DNA of 64,000 bases from an uncultured Clostridia bacterium (GTDB lineage: Bacteria; Bacillota; Clostridia; Christensenellales; Aristaeellaceae). Within the stretch, counting starts at the first letter, position 1, and every line of letters begins with the position of its first letter. Of this stretch, positions 37,240 through 46,487 are shown one piece after another. The DNA lies in the NCBI GenBank assembly GCA_947631405.1, contig CANRLC010000003.1:1-64000 (forward strand), written 5' to 3'. Under the pieces are notes generated by a model, which was not told the DNA's origin, ran no database searches, and saw only the letters and a program-made list of their open reading frames with translations. A program made the position numbers and the translations under genes.

Positions 37240-37813
37240 GGAGCGCCTGACGCTTCGAAGCGCGCGCTTTCTGGCCGCCGACCTGCTTTCCCGCGCGCTC
37301 CGGCCCGGAGATGTCGCCGTGGACGCGACGATGGGCAACGGGCACGACACGCTGGCGCTGGCGCGGCTGGTGGGCGAGGCGGGGCATGTGTACGCCTTCG
37401 ACGTGCAGCGGGCGGCGCTCGACGCCACGCGCGCGCGGCTTGAAGAGGCCAACCTGCTCTCCCGCGCGACGCTGATCCTCGCGGGGCACGAGACGATGGG
37501 GGAGCGCGTCCCGGCGCAGCCGCAGGCGGTCTGCTTCAATCTCGGCTGGCTGCCGGGCGCGCCGCACGGCGTCACCACGCGCTGCGAGACGACGCTTGCC
37601 GCCGTGCGCGCGGCGTGCGAGCTGCTCGCGCCCGGCGGGCTGCTCACCGTGTGCGTCTATCCCGGACACGAGGAGGGGCGGCGCGAACTGGAAGCGCTGG
37701 AGGCGTTCGCCCGCGCGCTGCCGCCGCAGCGCTTCAACGCCCTGTGGCATCGCTTTATCAACGCCGCGCCCGGCGCGCCGCAGCTGCTGGCGGCGCAGAA
37801 GAGCGCATCGTAG
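37232..37813 (+). CDS. mnmM: tRNA 5-aminomethyl-2-thiouridine methyltransferase MnmM (YtqB)
   Basis: A 193-residue SAM-dependent methyltransferase of the YtqB family, which in Bacillus makes the last methylation of mnm5s2U34 in tRNA. Motif I is VAVDATMGNGHDTLALARLV, motif II YAFDVQRAALDATRARL, and the family signature CFNLGWLPGAPHGVTT follows, then LTVCVYPGHEEGRREL. The length is typical. It overlaps the preceding gene by eight bases. Its pathway partner mnmG lies at 61.1-63.0 kb of the same window. Confidence 0.88.
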   Translation: MAEERLTLRSARFLAADLLSRALRPGDVAVDATMGNGHDTLALARLVGEAGHVYAFDVQRAALDATRARLEEANLLSRATLILAGHETMGERVPAQPQAVCFNLGWLPGAPHGVTTRCETTLAAVRAACELLAPGGLLTVCVYPGHEEGRRELEALEAFARALPPQRFNALWHRFINAAPGAPQLLAAQKSAS

Positions 37814-37816
37814 CGC

Positions 37817-37855
37817 AAAGGTCTTCCCGCCCTCGATAGGCTGGAAGACCTTTTT
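37817..37855 (+). terminator. rho-independent terminator of mnmM
   Basis: AAAGGTCTTCC (37817-37827) pairs with GGAAGACCTTT (37843-37853), followed by TT and a T-rich stretch. Confidence 0.85.
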
Positions 37856-37874
37856 GACAGTCGGCGGCGGCTTA

Positions 37875-37888
37875 AAACTGTACAGTTT
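37875..37888. promoter_or_regulatory. perfect 14-base palindrome, possible operator
   Basis: AAACTGTACAGTTT is a perfect palindrome about 150 bases before the decarboxylase operon. A dimeric repressor or activator could bind it. No clear promoter was found beside it. Confidence 0.4.
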
Positions 37889-38035
37889 GCCGTTTTTTCG
37901 CTTTTTGCGCCCGGCGGGAAGGAAAAGCTAGGGTGTGCGTGGAATTTACGAAAACGGGTAACTTTGTCTCTGACGCGCGCGAGGGCCGGCCCCTTGGCGC
38001 GCGCGGAACCATACGACTACGGAGGCGATAGAGGA

Positions 38036-39499
38036 ATGAGCACCCTTCAGGATCTCGATCAGGTCCTCTCGCGCAAGCAGGACATCTTGAATAAGAGTCA
38101 GGCGGGCGGCGGGAAAAGCAAGCAGGGCAGCAAGCTCTCCGCGCGCGACCGCGTGACGCGGCTGCTGGACGAGGGCAGCTTCGTGGAGCAGGGCATGCTC
38201 GCCTGCGACGCGGGCGTCGTGACCGGCTGCGGCACGGTGGACGGCAGGCCCGTGATCGTGTTCGCGCAGGACTTTTCCGTCATGCACGGCGCGATCGGCG
38301 CGGCGCAGGGCAAGAAGATCGTGCGCGCGCTGGAGCAGGCCCGCAAGACCGGCATGCCCGTGGTGGCGATGTGCGACAGCAACGGCGCGCGCGTGGGCGA
38401 GGGCGCCGCGGCGCTGGAGGCCTACTCGGATGTGTTGACGCATCTGGCGCGCCTGAGCGGCGTCGTGCCGACGATCGCGCTGGTGCTCGGGCCGTGCGTG
38501 GGCACGGCGGCGATGCTTTCCCAGCTGTGCGACCTGACGCTTCTCGCCGCGCCGGAGGGCGCGCTCTTGGAGGCGGGGCCGCAGGTTCTCTCCTCGGCGA
38601 TGGGCAAGAGCCTGACCGCGCAGGAGCTGGGCGGCGGCAAGGCCGCCGTGGAGAGCGGCGCGGCGCACTTTGCCTGCGCGAGCGAGGAGGAAGCGCTGGC
38701 GCTGAGCCGCACGCTGCTGGGCATGCTGCCCGCCAACAATCTGGAGGACGCGCCCTTCGGGGTCGAGGCGGACGCGGATCGCCTGTGCCCCGGCCTTAGC
38801 GCCGGGATGGACGGCCGCGCGGCCATCGAGGCGATGGCCGACCCGGGCAGCGTCGTGGAGCTGGGCAAGGGCTACACCGGGGCCGTCACCGCGCTGGGGC
38901 GCATGGCCGGGCGCACCGTCGCCTTCGCCTACACCGGCACGGGCGACACCTGCGACAAGCGCATGAACAAGATCGCGCGCTTCGTCCGCTTCGCCGATTG
39001 CTATAACATCCCGGTGATCTCGCTCGTGGACTCCACGGGTCTGGAGATTTTTGACACCGTAAAGCGCCAGATGAGCGTCGTCAAGGCCGCCTCCGCGCTG
39101 GTCTACGCCTACAGCGAGGCCACGACCGTGAAGGTGACGCTGGTCATCGGCCACGCCGTGGGCGCGGCGTATGTGGCGATGGGCGGCAGCGCCAACGCCG
39201 ACGCCGTCCTCGCGTGGCCCGGCGCGGTCATCAGCCCCTTGACGGGCGAGGCCGCCATTCAGGTGCTCTGCCCGGAGAAGATTCGCGAGAGCACGGGCGA
39301 CGCCGTCGCTGCGCGCGCCGAGCTGGCCGCCCAGTACGAGGCGGAGGTTGCCGACGGCGTGAACGCTGCGGCGCAGGGCCTCGTGGACGACGTGATCGAT
39401 CCCGCCGAGACCCGCAAGCGGGTCGTTGCCGCGCTGGAGATGCTCTCCGGCAAGCGCGATTCCAACCCGCCCAAGAAGCACGGCAATCTGCCGCTGTAA
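38036..39499 (+). CDS. divergent biotin-dependent carboxyltransferase (MmdA/PccB-like)
   Basis: A 487-residue two-domain crotonase-fold carboxyltransferase. The N half has LSARDRVTRLLDEGSFVE and IVFAQDFSVMHGAIGAAQGK; the C half has YNIPVISLVDSTGLE and AYSEATTVKVTLVIGHAVGA. In ordinary acyl-CoA carboxylases the motifs are SGGARIQEG, GPCAGGA and YGGAY; here they read SNGARVGEG, GPCVGTA and VGAAY, so the acyl-CoA site is altered and the substrate is uncertain (methylmalonyl-CoA is the nearest guess). It heads the operon carrying gamma, biotin carrier, beta and OadA subunits. The ATG at 38036 follows GGAGGCGATAGAGGA. Confidence 0.75.
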   Translation: MSTLQDLDQVLSRKQDILNKSQAGGGKSKQGSKLSARDRVTRLLDEGSFVEQGMLACDAGVVTGCGTVDGRPVIVFAQDFSVMHGAIGAAQGKKIVRALEQARKTGMPVVAMCDSNGARVGEGAAALEAYSDVLTHLARLSGVVPTIALVLGPCVGTAAMLSQLCDLTLLAAPEGALLEAGPQVLSSAMGKSLTAQELGGGKAAVESGAAHFACASEEEALALSRTLLGMLPANNLEDAPFGVEADADRLCPGLSAGMDGRAAIEAMADPGSVVELGKGYTGAVTALGRMAGRTVAFAYTGTGDTCDKRMNKIARFVRFADCYNIPVISLVDSTGLEIFDTVKRQMSVVKAASALVYAYSEATTVKVTLVIGHAVGAAYVAMGGSANADAVLAWPGAVISPLTGEAAIQVLCPEKIRESTGDAVAARAELAAQYEAEVADGVNAAAQGLVDDVIDPAETRKRVVAALEMLSGKRDSNPPKKHGNLPL

Positions 39500-39514
39500 G
39501 CAGGAGGCAAGCCG

Positions 39515-39901
39515 ATGTTAGCGATTTTTCAGTACGGCCTTTCCGTGGCCGTCGTCGGCATCGCGACGGTGTTCGTGGGCCTCGTCATCCTGATCGGGCT
39601 GATCAAGCTGCTCGAGCTGGCGATGGGCGCGCTCACGAAGAAGCCCGCGCCGAAGCCCGCCGCGCCCGCGCCCGCGCCCAAACCCGCGAGCGCCCCGGCC
39701 CCGGCCGCGCCGGCGCCCGCGCCCGAACCCGAAGAGGAGGAGGACGACGCGGTGATCGCCGCGATCGCCGCCGCCGTGGCCTGCGCACTGCAGGCCGCGG
39801 GGCAGGATCCCGCCGCCTACGCGATCAGCTCCGTGCGCCGCAGAGGCACCAGCGCATGGGGCCGCGCGGGCCGCGAGGAGCAGGTATACAGCAGAATGTG
39901 A
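39515..39901 (+). CDS. sodium-pump decarboxylase gamma subunit (OadG/MmdD family)
   Basis: A 128-residue protein: one N-terminal membrane helix (GLSVAVVGIATVFVGLVILI), an Ala/Pro/Lys-rich flexible linker (about 43-75), an acidic stretch, then AAIAAAVACALQA and the C-terminal block ISSVRRRGTSAWGRAGREEQ shared by gamma/delta subunits. It assembles and anchors the decarboxylase on the beta subunit. CAGGAGG precedes the ATG, 13 bases after the upstream stop. Confidence 0.87.
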   Translation: MLAIFQYGLSVAVVGIATVFVGLVILIGLIKLLELAMGALTKKPAPKPAAPAPAPKPASAPAPAAPAPAPEPEEEEDDAVIAAIAAAVACALQAAGQDPAAYAISSVRRRGTSAWGRAGREEQVYSRM

Positions 39902-39957
39902 CGGGGCGCACGCGTCCCCAAAGAACAGATCGAGAAAAAAGCTAGGAGGTCGTTTCC

Positions 39958-40323
39958 ATGCGTCAGTTTGTCATCACCGTGAACGGCGTCGCCTATGACG
40001 TCGCCGTGGAGGAAGTCGCCGCGGGCGCCGCGCCCGCCGCTCCCGTCGCCCCCGCCCCCAAGGCCGCGCCGAAGCCCGCGCCCAAGCCCGCCGCCGCCAA
40101 GCCCGTCGCGGGCGAGCAGATCTCCGCGCCGATGCCCGGCAACATCGTGGACGTCAAGGTCAAGGCCGGGGACGCCGTCAAGAAGGGCGACGTGCTGGTC
40201 GTGCTCGAGGCGATGAAGATGGAGAACGAGATCATGGCCCCGCGCGACGCCAAGGTCGCGCAGGTGCTCGCCGCGAAGGGTTCCGCCGTCAACACGGGCG
40301 ACGCGCTGGTCGTACTCGAGTGA
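39958..40323 (+). CDS. biotin carrier subunit (biotin/lipoyl attachment protein)
   Basis: A 121-residue biotin carrier. An N-terminal strand (MRQFVITVNGVAYDVAVEEV) and an Ala/Pro/Lys linker lead to the biotinyl domain with ISAPMPGNIVDVKVKAGD and the attachment motif EAMKMENE, biotinylated on Lys87. It carries carboxybiotin from the carboxyltransferase to the membrane pump. Preceded by AGGAGG at a good distance. Because OadA downstream has no biotin domain, this single carrier must serve any carboxyltransferase of the complex. Confidence 0.95.
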   Translation: MRQFVITVNGVAYDVAVEEVAAGAAPAAPVAPAPKAAPKPAPKPAAAKPVAGEQISAPMPGNIVDVKVKAGDAVKKGDVLVVLEAMKMENEIMAPRDAKVAQVLAAKGSAVNTGDALVVLE

Positions 40324-40342
40324 CAAAGAGGGGTAAAGCGCT

Positions 40343-41794
40343 GTGAAAAAGATTCTTGGTGTGGCCCTCGGTCTGGCGCTCTGCCTGTCGCTGGCGTGCG
40401 CCTGCGCCGAGGAGATCGCCTCGCCGTCCACGGAGGTTGGCCCCGTCGTCATCGCCGGGGAGGACGTCCGGCAGGCCATGGAACCGGCGGATATGGTTCC
40501 CGGCTATGTGGACGAGGAGGCCGAGGCCGTCGCGGGCACCGTGGAGCAGGCGATGGCCGACTTCAGCATCGGCGGCACCGTGATGGGTCTGGTGCGCGAC
40601 TCCGGCGTCTACGCGCTCTTTACCGGGCACTGGAAAAACGGCGTCATGATCCTGATCTCGTTTGTGCTGTTGTATCTGGCGATCGTCAAGCAGTTTGAGC
40701 CGCTGCTGCTCATGCCCATCGCCTTTGGCATGCTGCTGACCAACCTGCCTCTGGCGGGCATCATGGACGAGCCGATCTACGAGATCATCTCCAACCCGAT
40801 GTACCACGGCAAGGCCGGCATTCCGATTTTGACCTCGGACGGCGTGCTGATCGGCTATCAGTACGTCAAGCAGAACGGCGGCCTGCTCTACTACCTGTAT
40901 CAGGGCGTCAAGCTCGGCATCTTCCCGCCGCTGATCTTCATGGGCGTCGGCGCGATGACCGATTTCGCCCCGCTGATCGCCAACCCGAAGAGCCTGCTGC
41001 TCGGCGCAGCCGCGCAGCTGGGCATCTTCCTTGCGTTCATTCTGGCGCTGGCCCTCGGCTTTACGCCCGCGGAGGCCGGCTCCATCGGCATCATCGGCGG
41101 CGCGGACGGCCCGACCGCCATCTACGTCACCACGAAGCTCGCGCCCGGCCTGCTCGGCCCGATCGCCATCGCCGCGTACTCGTACATGGCGCTGGTGCCG
41201 GTCATTCAGCCGCCGATCATGAAGGCGCTCACCAGCAAGAAGGATCGCCAGATCGTGATGGGTCAGCTTCGCCCGGTCTCCAAGACCGAGAAGATCATCT
41301 TCCCGATCGTCGTCACCGTGCTCGTCTCCCTGATGCTCCCCAGCGCCGCGCCGCTGATCGGCTCGCTGATGCTGGGCAACCTGTTCAAGGAGTCCATGGT
41401 CGCCGACCGCCTGTCGAAGACCGCGCAGAACGAGCTGATGAACATCGTCACCATCTTCCTCGGCGTCACCGTCGGCGCGACCGCCAAGGCCGAGACCTTC
41501 CTGCAGGCGCGCACGATCGCGATCATCGCCATGGGCATCATCGCCTTTGGCGGCGGCACCGCGGGCGGCGTGCTGCTGGGCAACCTGATGTGCAAGTTCT
41601 CCGGCGGCAAGATCAATCCGCTGATCGGCTCCGCGGGCGTCTCCGCCGTGCCGATGGCCGCGCGCGTCTCCCAGAAGGTCGGACAGGCCGAGAACCCCAG
41701 CAACTTCCTGCTCATGCACGCCATGGGTCCGAATGTCGCGGGCGTGATCGGCTCCGCCGTGGCCGCGGGCGTGTTCATCTCCATGTTCGGTTGA
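40343..41794 (+). CDS. oadB: sodium-pumping decarboxylase beta subunit (OadB family) with N-terminal extension
   Basis: A 483-residue membrane decarboxylase that couples breakdown of carboxybiotin to sodium export. The core has PPLIFMGVGAMTDFAPLIANP, GSIGIIGGADGPTAIYVT (the conserved aspartate-containing segment) and the C-terminal GPNVAGVIGSAVAAGVF. Start is GTG 40343. Unusually, a signal-peptide-like segment (LGVALGLALCLSLACACA) and about 60 polar residues (EEIASPSTEVGP...) precede the usual first helices; most OadB proteins lack this. Spacing to neighbours is short, supporting one operon. Confidence 0.92.
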   Translation: MKKILGVALGLALCLSLACACAEEIASPSTEVGPVVIAGEDVRQAMEPADMVPGYVDEEAEAVAGTVEQAMADFSIGGTVMGLVRDSGVYALFTGHWKNGVMILISFVLLYLAIVKQFEPLLLMPIAFGMLLTNLPLAGIMDEPIYEIISNPMYHGKAGIPILTSDGVLIGYQYVKQNGGLLYYLYQGVKLGIFPPLIFMGVGAMTDFAPLIANPKSLLLGAAAQLGIFLAFILALALGFTPAEAGSIGIIGGADGPTAIYVTTKLAPGLLGPIAIAAYSYMALVPVIQPPIMKALTSKKDRQIVMGQLRPVSKTEKIIFPIVVTVLVSLMLPSAAPLIGSLMLGNLFKESMVADRLSKTAQNELMNIVTIFLGVTVGATAKAETFLQARTIAIIAMGIIAFGGGTAGGVLLGNLMCKFSGGKINPLIGSAGVSAVPMAARVSQKVGQAENPSNFLLMHAMGPNVAGVIGSAVAAGVFISMFG

Positions 41795-41834
41795 GCCGGA
41801 CACGCGTTCCCATTTTGACAAGGAGGAAACCAGC

Positions 41835-43232
41835 ATGGGCAAGGTTCTCATCACCGATACCATCCTGCGCGACGCGCACCAGTCGCAGGCCGCGACCCGC
41901 ATGCGGCTGGACGAGATGCTCCCCGTCGCCGACAAGCTCGACAAGATCGGCTATTACTCTCTGGAGTGCTGGGGCGGCGCGACGTTCGACGCCTGCATGC
42001 GCTTCCTGAACGAAGACCCGTGGGAGCGCCTGCGCGCGCTGCGCAAGGCGATGCCCAACACCAAGCTGCAAATGCTGCTGCGCGGGCAGAATCTGCTCGG
42101 CTACAAGCACTACGCCGACGACGTGGTCGACGCCTTCGTGAAGAAGGCGATCGAGAACGGCATCGACATCATCCGCATCTTCGACGCGCTCAACGACCTG
42201 CGCAACATGGAGCAGGCCGTCAAGAGCTGCAAGAAGTACGGCGGCACGGCCGAGATCGCCATCAGCTACACGATCAGCCCCGTCCACACGGAGGAGTACT
42301 TCGTGCAGCTCGCCAAGGACATCGAGCAGATGGGCGCGGACACGCTGTGCATCAAAGACATGGCCAACCTGCTGCTGCCCTACGACGCCTACAGCCTCGT
42401 CAAGAAGCTGAAGGAGAGCGTCAAGATCCCGATCCACCTGCACACGCACAACACGGCGGGCACCGGCATGATGACCATCCTCAAGGCCATCGAGGCGGGC
42501 TGCGACATCGTCGATACCGCGCTCTCCCCGCTGGCCAGCGGCACGTCTCAGCCTGCGACGGAGTCCCTGTGCGCCGCGCTGCGCGGCACCGAGTACGACC
42601 CGGAGCTGGACATGGATCTGATGAACGAGTGCGCCGTCCACTTCCGCAAGGTCGCCGACAGGCTCACCGCCGACGGCTGGCGCGACACGAGCAAGGTGCT
42701 CAGCGTGGACGCGAACACGCTCAAGTATCAGGTGCCGGGCGGCATGCTCTCCAACATGATCGGCCAGCTCAAGCAGTTCAACGCGATGGACAAATACTAC
42801 GACGTGCTCAGCGAGATCCCGCGCGTGCGCGAGGACTTCGGCTATCCGCCGCTGGTCACGCCGACCAGCCAGATCGTCGGCACGCAGGCTGTGATGAACG
42901 TGCTCTTCGGCCGCTACAAGACCTGCCCGAACGAATCGAAGGGCCTCATGCGCGGCGAGTACGGCAAGCTGCCCGCGCCGGTGAACGAGGAGGTTCGCAA
43001 GATCGTCATCGGCGACGACGAGGTCATCACCTGCCGTCCCGCCGACCGCATCCCGCCGGAGATGGACAAATACCGCGAGGAGATTCGCGAGTATTACGAG
43101 CAGGAGGAGGATGTGCTCTCCTACGCGCTGTTCCCGAAGGTCGCGCCGAAGTTCTTCGAGTACCGCCGGGCGCAGAAGCTCAAGCTCGACAGCACGATGC
43201 TCGACCGCGAGGAGAAGACCGTTCCGGTCTGA
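41835..43232 (+). CDS. oadA: oxaloacetate decarboxylase alpha / pyruvate carboxylase subunit B (carboxyltransferase)
   Basis: A 465-residue HMGL-like TIM-barrel carboxyltransferase starting MGKVLITDTILRDAHQS. Metal and substrate motifs include the DTILRDAHQS loop, LECWGGATFDACMRFL, the carbamylated-lysine segment GADTLCIKDMANLL and HLHTHNTAGTG. The C-terminal PYC-OADA domain with PGGMLSNMIGQLKQF is complete, but the biotin domain found at the end of many OadA proteins is missing; the separate carrier at 39958 replaces it. AAGGAGGAAACC precedes the ATG. Confidence 0.93.
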   Translation: MGKVLITDTILRDAHQSQAATRMRLDEMLPVADKLDKIGYYSLECWGGATFDACMRFLNEDPWERLRALRKAMPNTKLQMLLRGQNLLGYKHYADDVVDAFVKKAIENGIDIIRIFDALNDLRNMEQAVKSCKKYGGTAEIAISYTISPVHTEEYFVQLAKDIEQMGADTLCIKDMANLLLPYDAYSLVKKLKESVKIPIHLHTHNTAGTGMMTILKAIEAGCDIVDTALSPLASGTSQPATESLCAALRGTEYDPELDMDLMNECAVHFRKVADRLTADGWRDTSKVLSVDANTLKYQVPGGMLSNMIGQLKQFNAMDKYYDVLSEIPRVREDFGYPPLVTPTSQIVGTQAVMNVLFGRYKTCPNESKGLMRGEYGKLPAPVNEEVRKIVIGDDEVITCRPADRIPPEMDKYREEIREYYEQEEDVLSYALFPKVAPKFFEYRRAQKLKLDSTMLDREEKTVPV

Positions 43233-43250
43233 TCGGGCGAACGGAATACC

Positions 43251-43283
43251 AAAGGGGCGCTCCCGCGCGGGGAGCGCCCCTTT
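43251..43283 (+). terminator. terminator of the decarboxylase operon
   Basis: AAAGGGGCGCTCC pairs perfectly with GGAGCGCCCCTTT around a seven-base loop; 19 bases after the oadA stop. It may also serve the convergent yigZ. Confidence 0.9.
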
Positions 43284-43299
43284 CTCATATCCTCTGCGC

Positions 43300-43947
<648 letters not shown>

Positions 43948-43948
43948 G

Positions 43949-45181
43949 CTATTTGAGCAGCACGCGGTGGAACTTCTTCTTGCCGCTGCGCAGCATCAAT
44001 CCCTCCGCGCCGAACTGGTCTTCGGTGATGGTCGCGTTCACGTTCGCGATCTTGGTTTCGTTCACGCTCACGCCGCCGCCCTCGATCAGCCGCCGCGCGG
44101 CCGAGTTGGACGGCGCGAGGCCCGTCAAGGAGAGCAGCGTGGTCACGCGCGCGTCGCGGGCGAGATCCTCGCGCGTGATCTCGGTGGTGGGGATGGAGCC
44201 GCCGAGCGCCGCGCCGCCGAAGAGGGACGCGGCGGCCTCCTGCGCCTTTTGCGCCTCCTCCTCGCCGTGGACGAGCTTGGTGACCTCGAAGGCGAGCGTC
44301 TTCTTGGCCTCGTTGATCTCGCTGCCCTCCAGCGCGCCCAGACGGTTCACCTCGTCCATCGGCAGGAAGGTGAGCAGTGCGAGGCACTTGCGCACGTCCT
44401 TGTCGTCCACGTTGCGCCAGTACTGGTAGAAGTCGTAGGGCGAGGTCTTCGCCGCGTCCAGCCAGAGCGCCCCGGCCTCGGTCTTGCCCATCTTGCGGCC
44501 GTCGTGCGTGAGCAGCAGCTGGAAGGTGCAGGCGAAGGCGCTCTCGCGCTCCTTGCGGCGGATGAGATCCGCGCCGCCGAGCATGTTGCTCCACTGGTCG
44601 TTGCCGCCCATCTGCAGGCGGCAGCCCTCGCGACGGAACAATTCAAGGAAGTCGTAGGATTGCATGAGCATGTAGGTGAACTCGAGGAAGGACAGGCCGT
44701 TCTCCGTCGCCATGCGGGCCTTATAGCACTCCGCCGTGAGCATCTTGTTGACGGAGAACATGGAGCCGATGTCCCGCATGAAGTCGATGAAGTTCAGCGA
44801 GCGCAGCCAGTCGGCGTTGTTGGCGATGATCGCCTTGCCCTCCGAGAAGTCGAGGAAGCGCTCCATCTGCTTCTTGATGTGCGCCACGTTGCTGTCGATG
44901 GTCTCCACGCTCATCATCCGGCGCATGTCCGTCTTGCCGGAGGGATCGCCGATCATCGCGGTGCCGCCGCCCATCAGCGCGATGGGGCGGTGCCCGGCGC
45001 GCTGCATGTGCGCCATCGCCATGATCGGGATGTAGTGCCCGATGTGCAGCGAATCCGCCGTCGGGTCGAAGCCGACGTAGAACGTCGTCGGCTGCTTGAG
45101 CTGCTCGTAAAGCTCGTCCTCGAAGGTCGTCTGCGCGATGAAGCCGCGCTCCTTGAGCAGGTCGAGGATGTGCTGTGCCAT
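43949..45181 (-). CDS. tyrS: tyrosyl-tRNA synthetase
   Basis: A 410-residue class I synthetase charging tRNA-Tyr. [20 protein letters not shown] contains the HIGH-type motif; [19 protein letters not shown] and the KMSKS-equivalent DGRKMGKTE follow. A C-terminal S4 RNA-binding domain (about 345-410) holds [18 protein letters not shown]. It matches the TyrRS group lacking a large N-terminal insertion. The ATG at 45181 follows GGAGGA. Expression is controlled by the T-box leader upstream. Confidence 0.97.
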   Translation of the reverse strand: MAQHILDLLKERGFIAQTTFEDELYEQLKQPTTFYVGFDPTADSLHIGHYIPIMAMAHMQRAGHRPIALMGGGTAMIGDPSGKTDMRRMMSVETIDSNVAHIKKQMERFLDFSEGKAIIANNADWLRSLNFIDFMRDIGSMFSVNKMLTAECYKARMATENGLSFLEFTYMLMQSYDFLELFRREGCRLQMGGNDQWSNMLGGADLIRRKERESAFACTFQLLLTHDGRKMGKTEAGALWLDAAKTSPYDFYQYWRNVDDKDVRKCLALLTFLPMDEVNRLGALEGSEINEAKKTLAFEVTKLVHGEEEAQKAQEAAASLFGGAALGGSIPTTEITREDLARDARVTTLLSLTGLAPSNSAARRLIEGGGVSVNETKIANVNATITEDQFGAEGLMLRSGKKKFHRVLLK

Positions 45182-45242
45182 AGGTGTTTCCTCCCATCGG
45201 GTCGCGTCCGCTCCCGTGCGGCGCGGGGGAAGCGGGAGCGAA

Positions 45243-45510
45243 CAAAAACGCCTTCCCTCGCGGGGAAGGCGTGCGTCACGCGGTACCACTTCCGTTTAGG
45301 ACGCCATTGCTGACGCCCCCTTGCCGCCCGACGCGCGAAGATCGCGATACGGGCCTGCGCTGTATCCGGCGCACCGGCGGCCGCCTACTGGCTTACGCGT
45401 TCGGAGCCGCGCTCGGGGAGGTATTCGGCGCGTCCCTCGCCGCCGCCTCGCACCGACCGGCGGCTCTCTGGGGCGAAAAAACGCGCGTACTTGTTCCCTT
45501 CATCGCTTCA
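45243..45510 (-). promoter_or_regulatory. T-box riboswitch leader of tyrS
   Basis: The minus-strand leader holds the T-box core AAGTGGTACCGCG (45279-45291) followed by a terminator ACGCCTTCCC/GGGGAAGGCGT with TTTTT (45243-45272). In the long GC-rich Stem I a GAATAC sequence places a TAC (Tyr) specifier at 45421-45423, agreeing with the downstream synthetase. Uncharged tRNA-Tyr would stabilise the antiterminator and turn tyrS-yigZ on. The leader is unusually GC-rich. It explains most of the 458-base gap 45182-45639. Confidence 0.88.
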
Positions 45511-45516
45511 CGCGCT

Positions 45517-45545
45517 ATTATAGGGCTTCTGCGCGCGTTTGTCAA
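45517..45545 (-). promoter_or_regulatory. promoter of T-box-tyrS
   Basis: On the minus strand perfect TTGACA (45540-45545), 17 bases, perfect TATAAT (45517-45522). Confidence 0.9.
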
Positions 45546-45560
45546 GGGGCGCGGCGGGGC

Positions 45561-45589
45561 TTGCGAAAAGGCGATAAAAGCGTTACAAT
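45561..45589 (+). promoter_or_regulatory. promoter of trmL
   Basis: TTGCGA (45561-45566), 17 bases, TACAAT (45584-45589), divergent from the tyrS promoter 15 bases away. Confidence 0.7.
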
Positions 45590-45639
45590 AGAGGCGATAG
45601 GGGCGCGGTGAAGCGATGCGCCCCACTGGGAGGGGCCGC

Positions 45640-46158
45640 ATGCTGCACGTCGTATTGGTCGAGCCGGAGATCCCGCAGAACACGGGCAACATCGCCCGCA
45701 CCTGCGCGGCGACGGGGAGCGCGCTGCATCTGGTGAAGCCGCTGGGCTTCAGCCTCGAGAGCAAGTATTTGAAGCGCGCGGGCCTCGATTACTGGCCGAT
45801 GGTTCGGCTGACGCTGCACGAGGATCTTTCGCAGCTGCTTCGGGAATACCCCGACGCGCCGTTTTTCTACGCCAGCACCAAGGCCCCGCGCGGCTACGCC
45901 GAGGTCGCCTATCCGCAGGACGCCTTTCTGGTCTTTGGCAAGGAATCGCGCGGGCTGCCGGAAAACCTGCTTAAGCGGGTGTACGACCGCTGCGTGCGCA
46001 TCCCGATGAGGGAAGAGGCGCGCAGCCTGAACCTGTCCAACTCCGTGGCGATCGTCGTCTACGAGGCGCTGCGCCAGCGCGGCTTTGAGGGATTGCTTTC
46101 TCAGGGCGCGCTCACGGGCCGGGACGAGGAACCCGGCGCGTGGATGGATTACCTGTAA
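45640..46158 (+). CDS. trmL: tRNA (cytidine/uridine-34-2'-O)-methyltransferase TrmL
   Basis: A 172-residue SPOUT methyltransferase that ribose-methylates the wobble base of tRNA-Leu. It opens MLHVVLVEPEIPQNTGNIAR, with TCAATGSALHLVKPLGF next, then LVFGKESRGLPENLL and the knot residues IPMREEARSLNLSNSVAIVV. The length is that of the minimal TrmL/YibK form. GGGAGG at 45628-45633 and ATG 45640 set the start; an in-frame ATG at 45616 lacks a ribosome site. Confidence 0.93.
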   Translation: MLHVVLVEPEIPQNTGNIARTCAATGSALHLVKPLGFSLESKYLKRAGLDYWPMVRLTLHEDLSQLLREYPDAPFFYASTKAPRGYAEVAYPQDAFLVFGKESRGLPENLLKRVYDRCVRIPMREEARSLNLSNSVAIVVYEALRQRGFEGLLSQGALTGRDEEPGAWMDYL

Positions 46159-46257
46159 TACGCGGCGCGCCGCACCGCGTCTTTACCGACCGAAACGAAG
46201 CCTTTGCGTGGCTGGAGGGCCTGACGCCCGCCGCGCTGTGAGGAGGAGGAGACCCGC

Positions 46258-46473
46258 ATGAAGAAGAAGCAAAAGAGCCGCATCGGCTACCGCGTGGCCG
46301 CGGGCGTCATGGACGTATTCGGCGCGGCGGCGGCGGCGCTGGCGATCGTCGTGCTGATGCTGATGCTGGGCAGCCTCGTCTCGTGGCTGCGGCAGGACTT
46401 GGCGGTGACGTTCGCCGACCTGAGCGACAACATCACGGGCGCGGTGCTCGTCACCGAGCCGCAGGGCCGGTAA
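46258..46473 (+). CDS. small single-pass membrane protein
   Basis: A 71-residue protein with a lysine-rich head ([12 protein letters not shown]), one hydrophobic segment (about 20-43, [20 protein letters not shown]) and a polar tail ([20 protein letters not shown]). The ribosome site GAGGAGGAGGA is strong. No known family. It precedes a uracil-DNA glycosylase gene by 14 bases and is likely in the same transcript. In the 99 bases before it a short frame without start codon (RVFTDRNEAFAWLEGL) resembles a gene remnant. Confidence 0.6.
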   Translation: MKKKQKSRIGYRVAAGVMDVFGAAAAALAIVVLMLMLGSLVSWLRQDLAVTFADLSDNITGAVLVTEPQGR

Positions 46474-46487
46474 AGGGGGACGGGCGC

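Noticed and set aside
37854-37886. Promoter TTGACA ... TACAGT before the decarboxylase operon
   Set aside because: The spacer would be 21 bases and the TTGACA belongs to the T-rich end of the mnmM terminator.
46159-46257. A short gene between trmL and the small membrane protein
   Set aside because: The frame reading RVFTDRNEAFAWLEGL has no start codon or ribosome site; at best it is a remnant.
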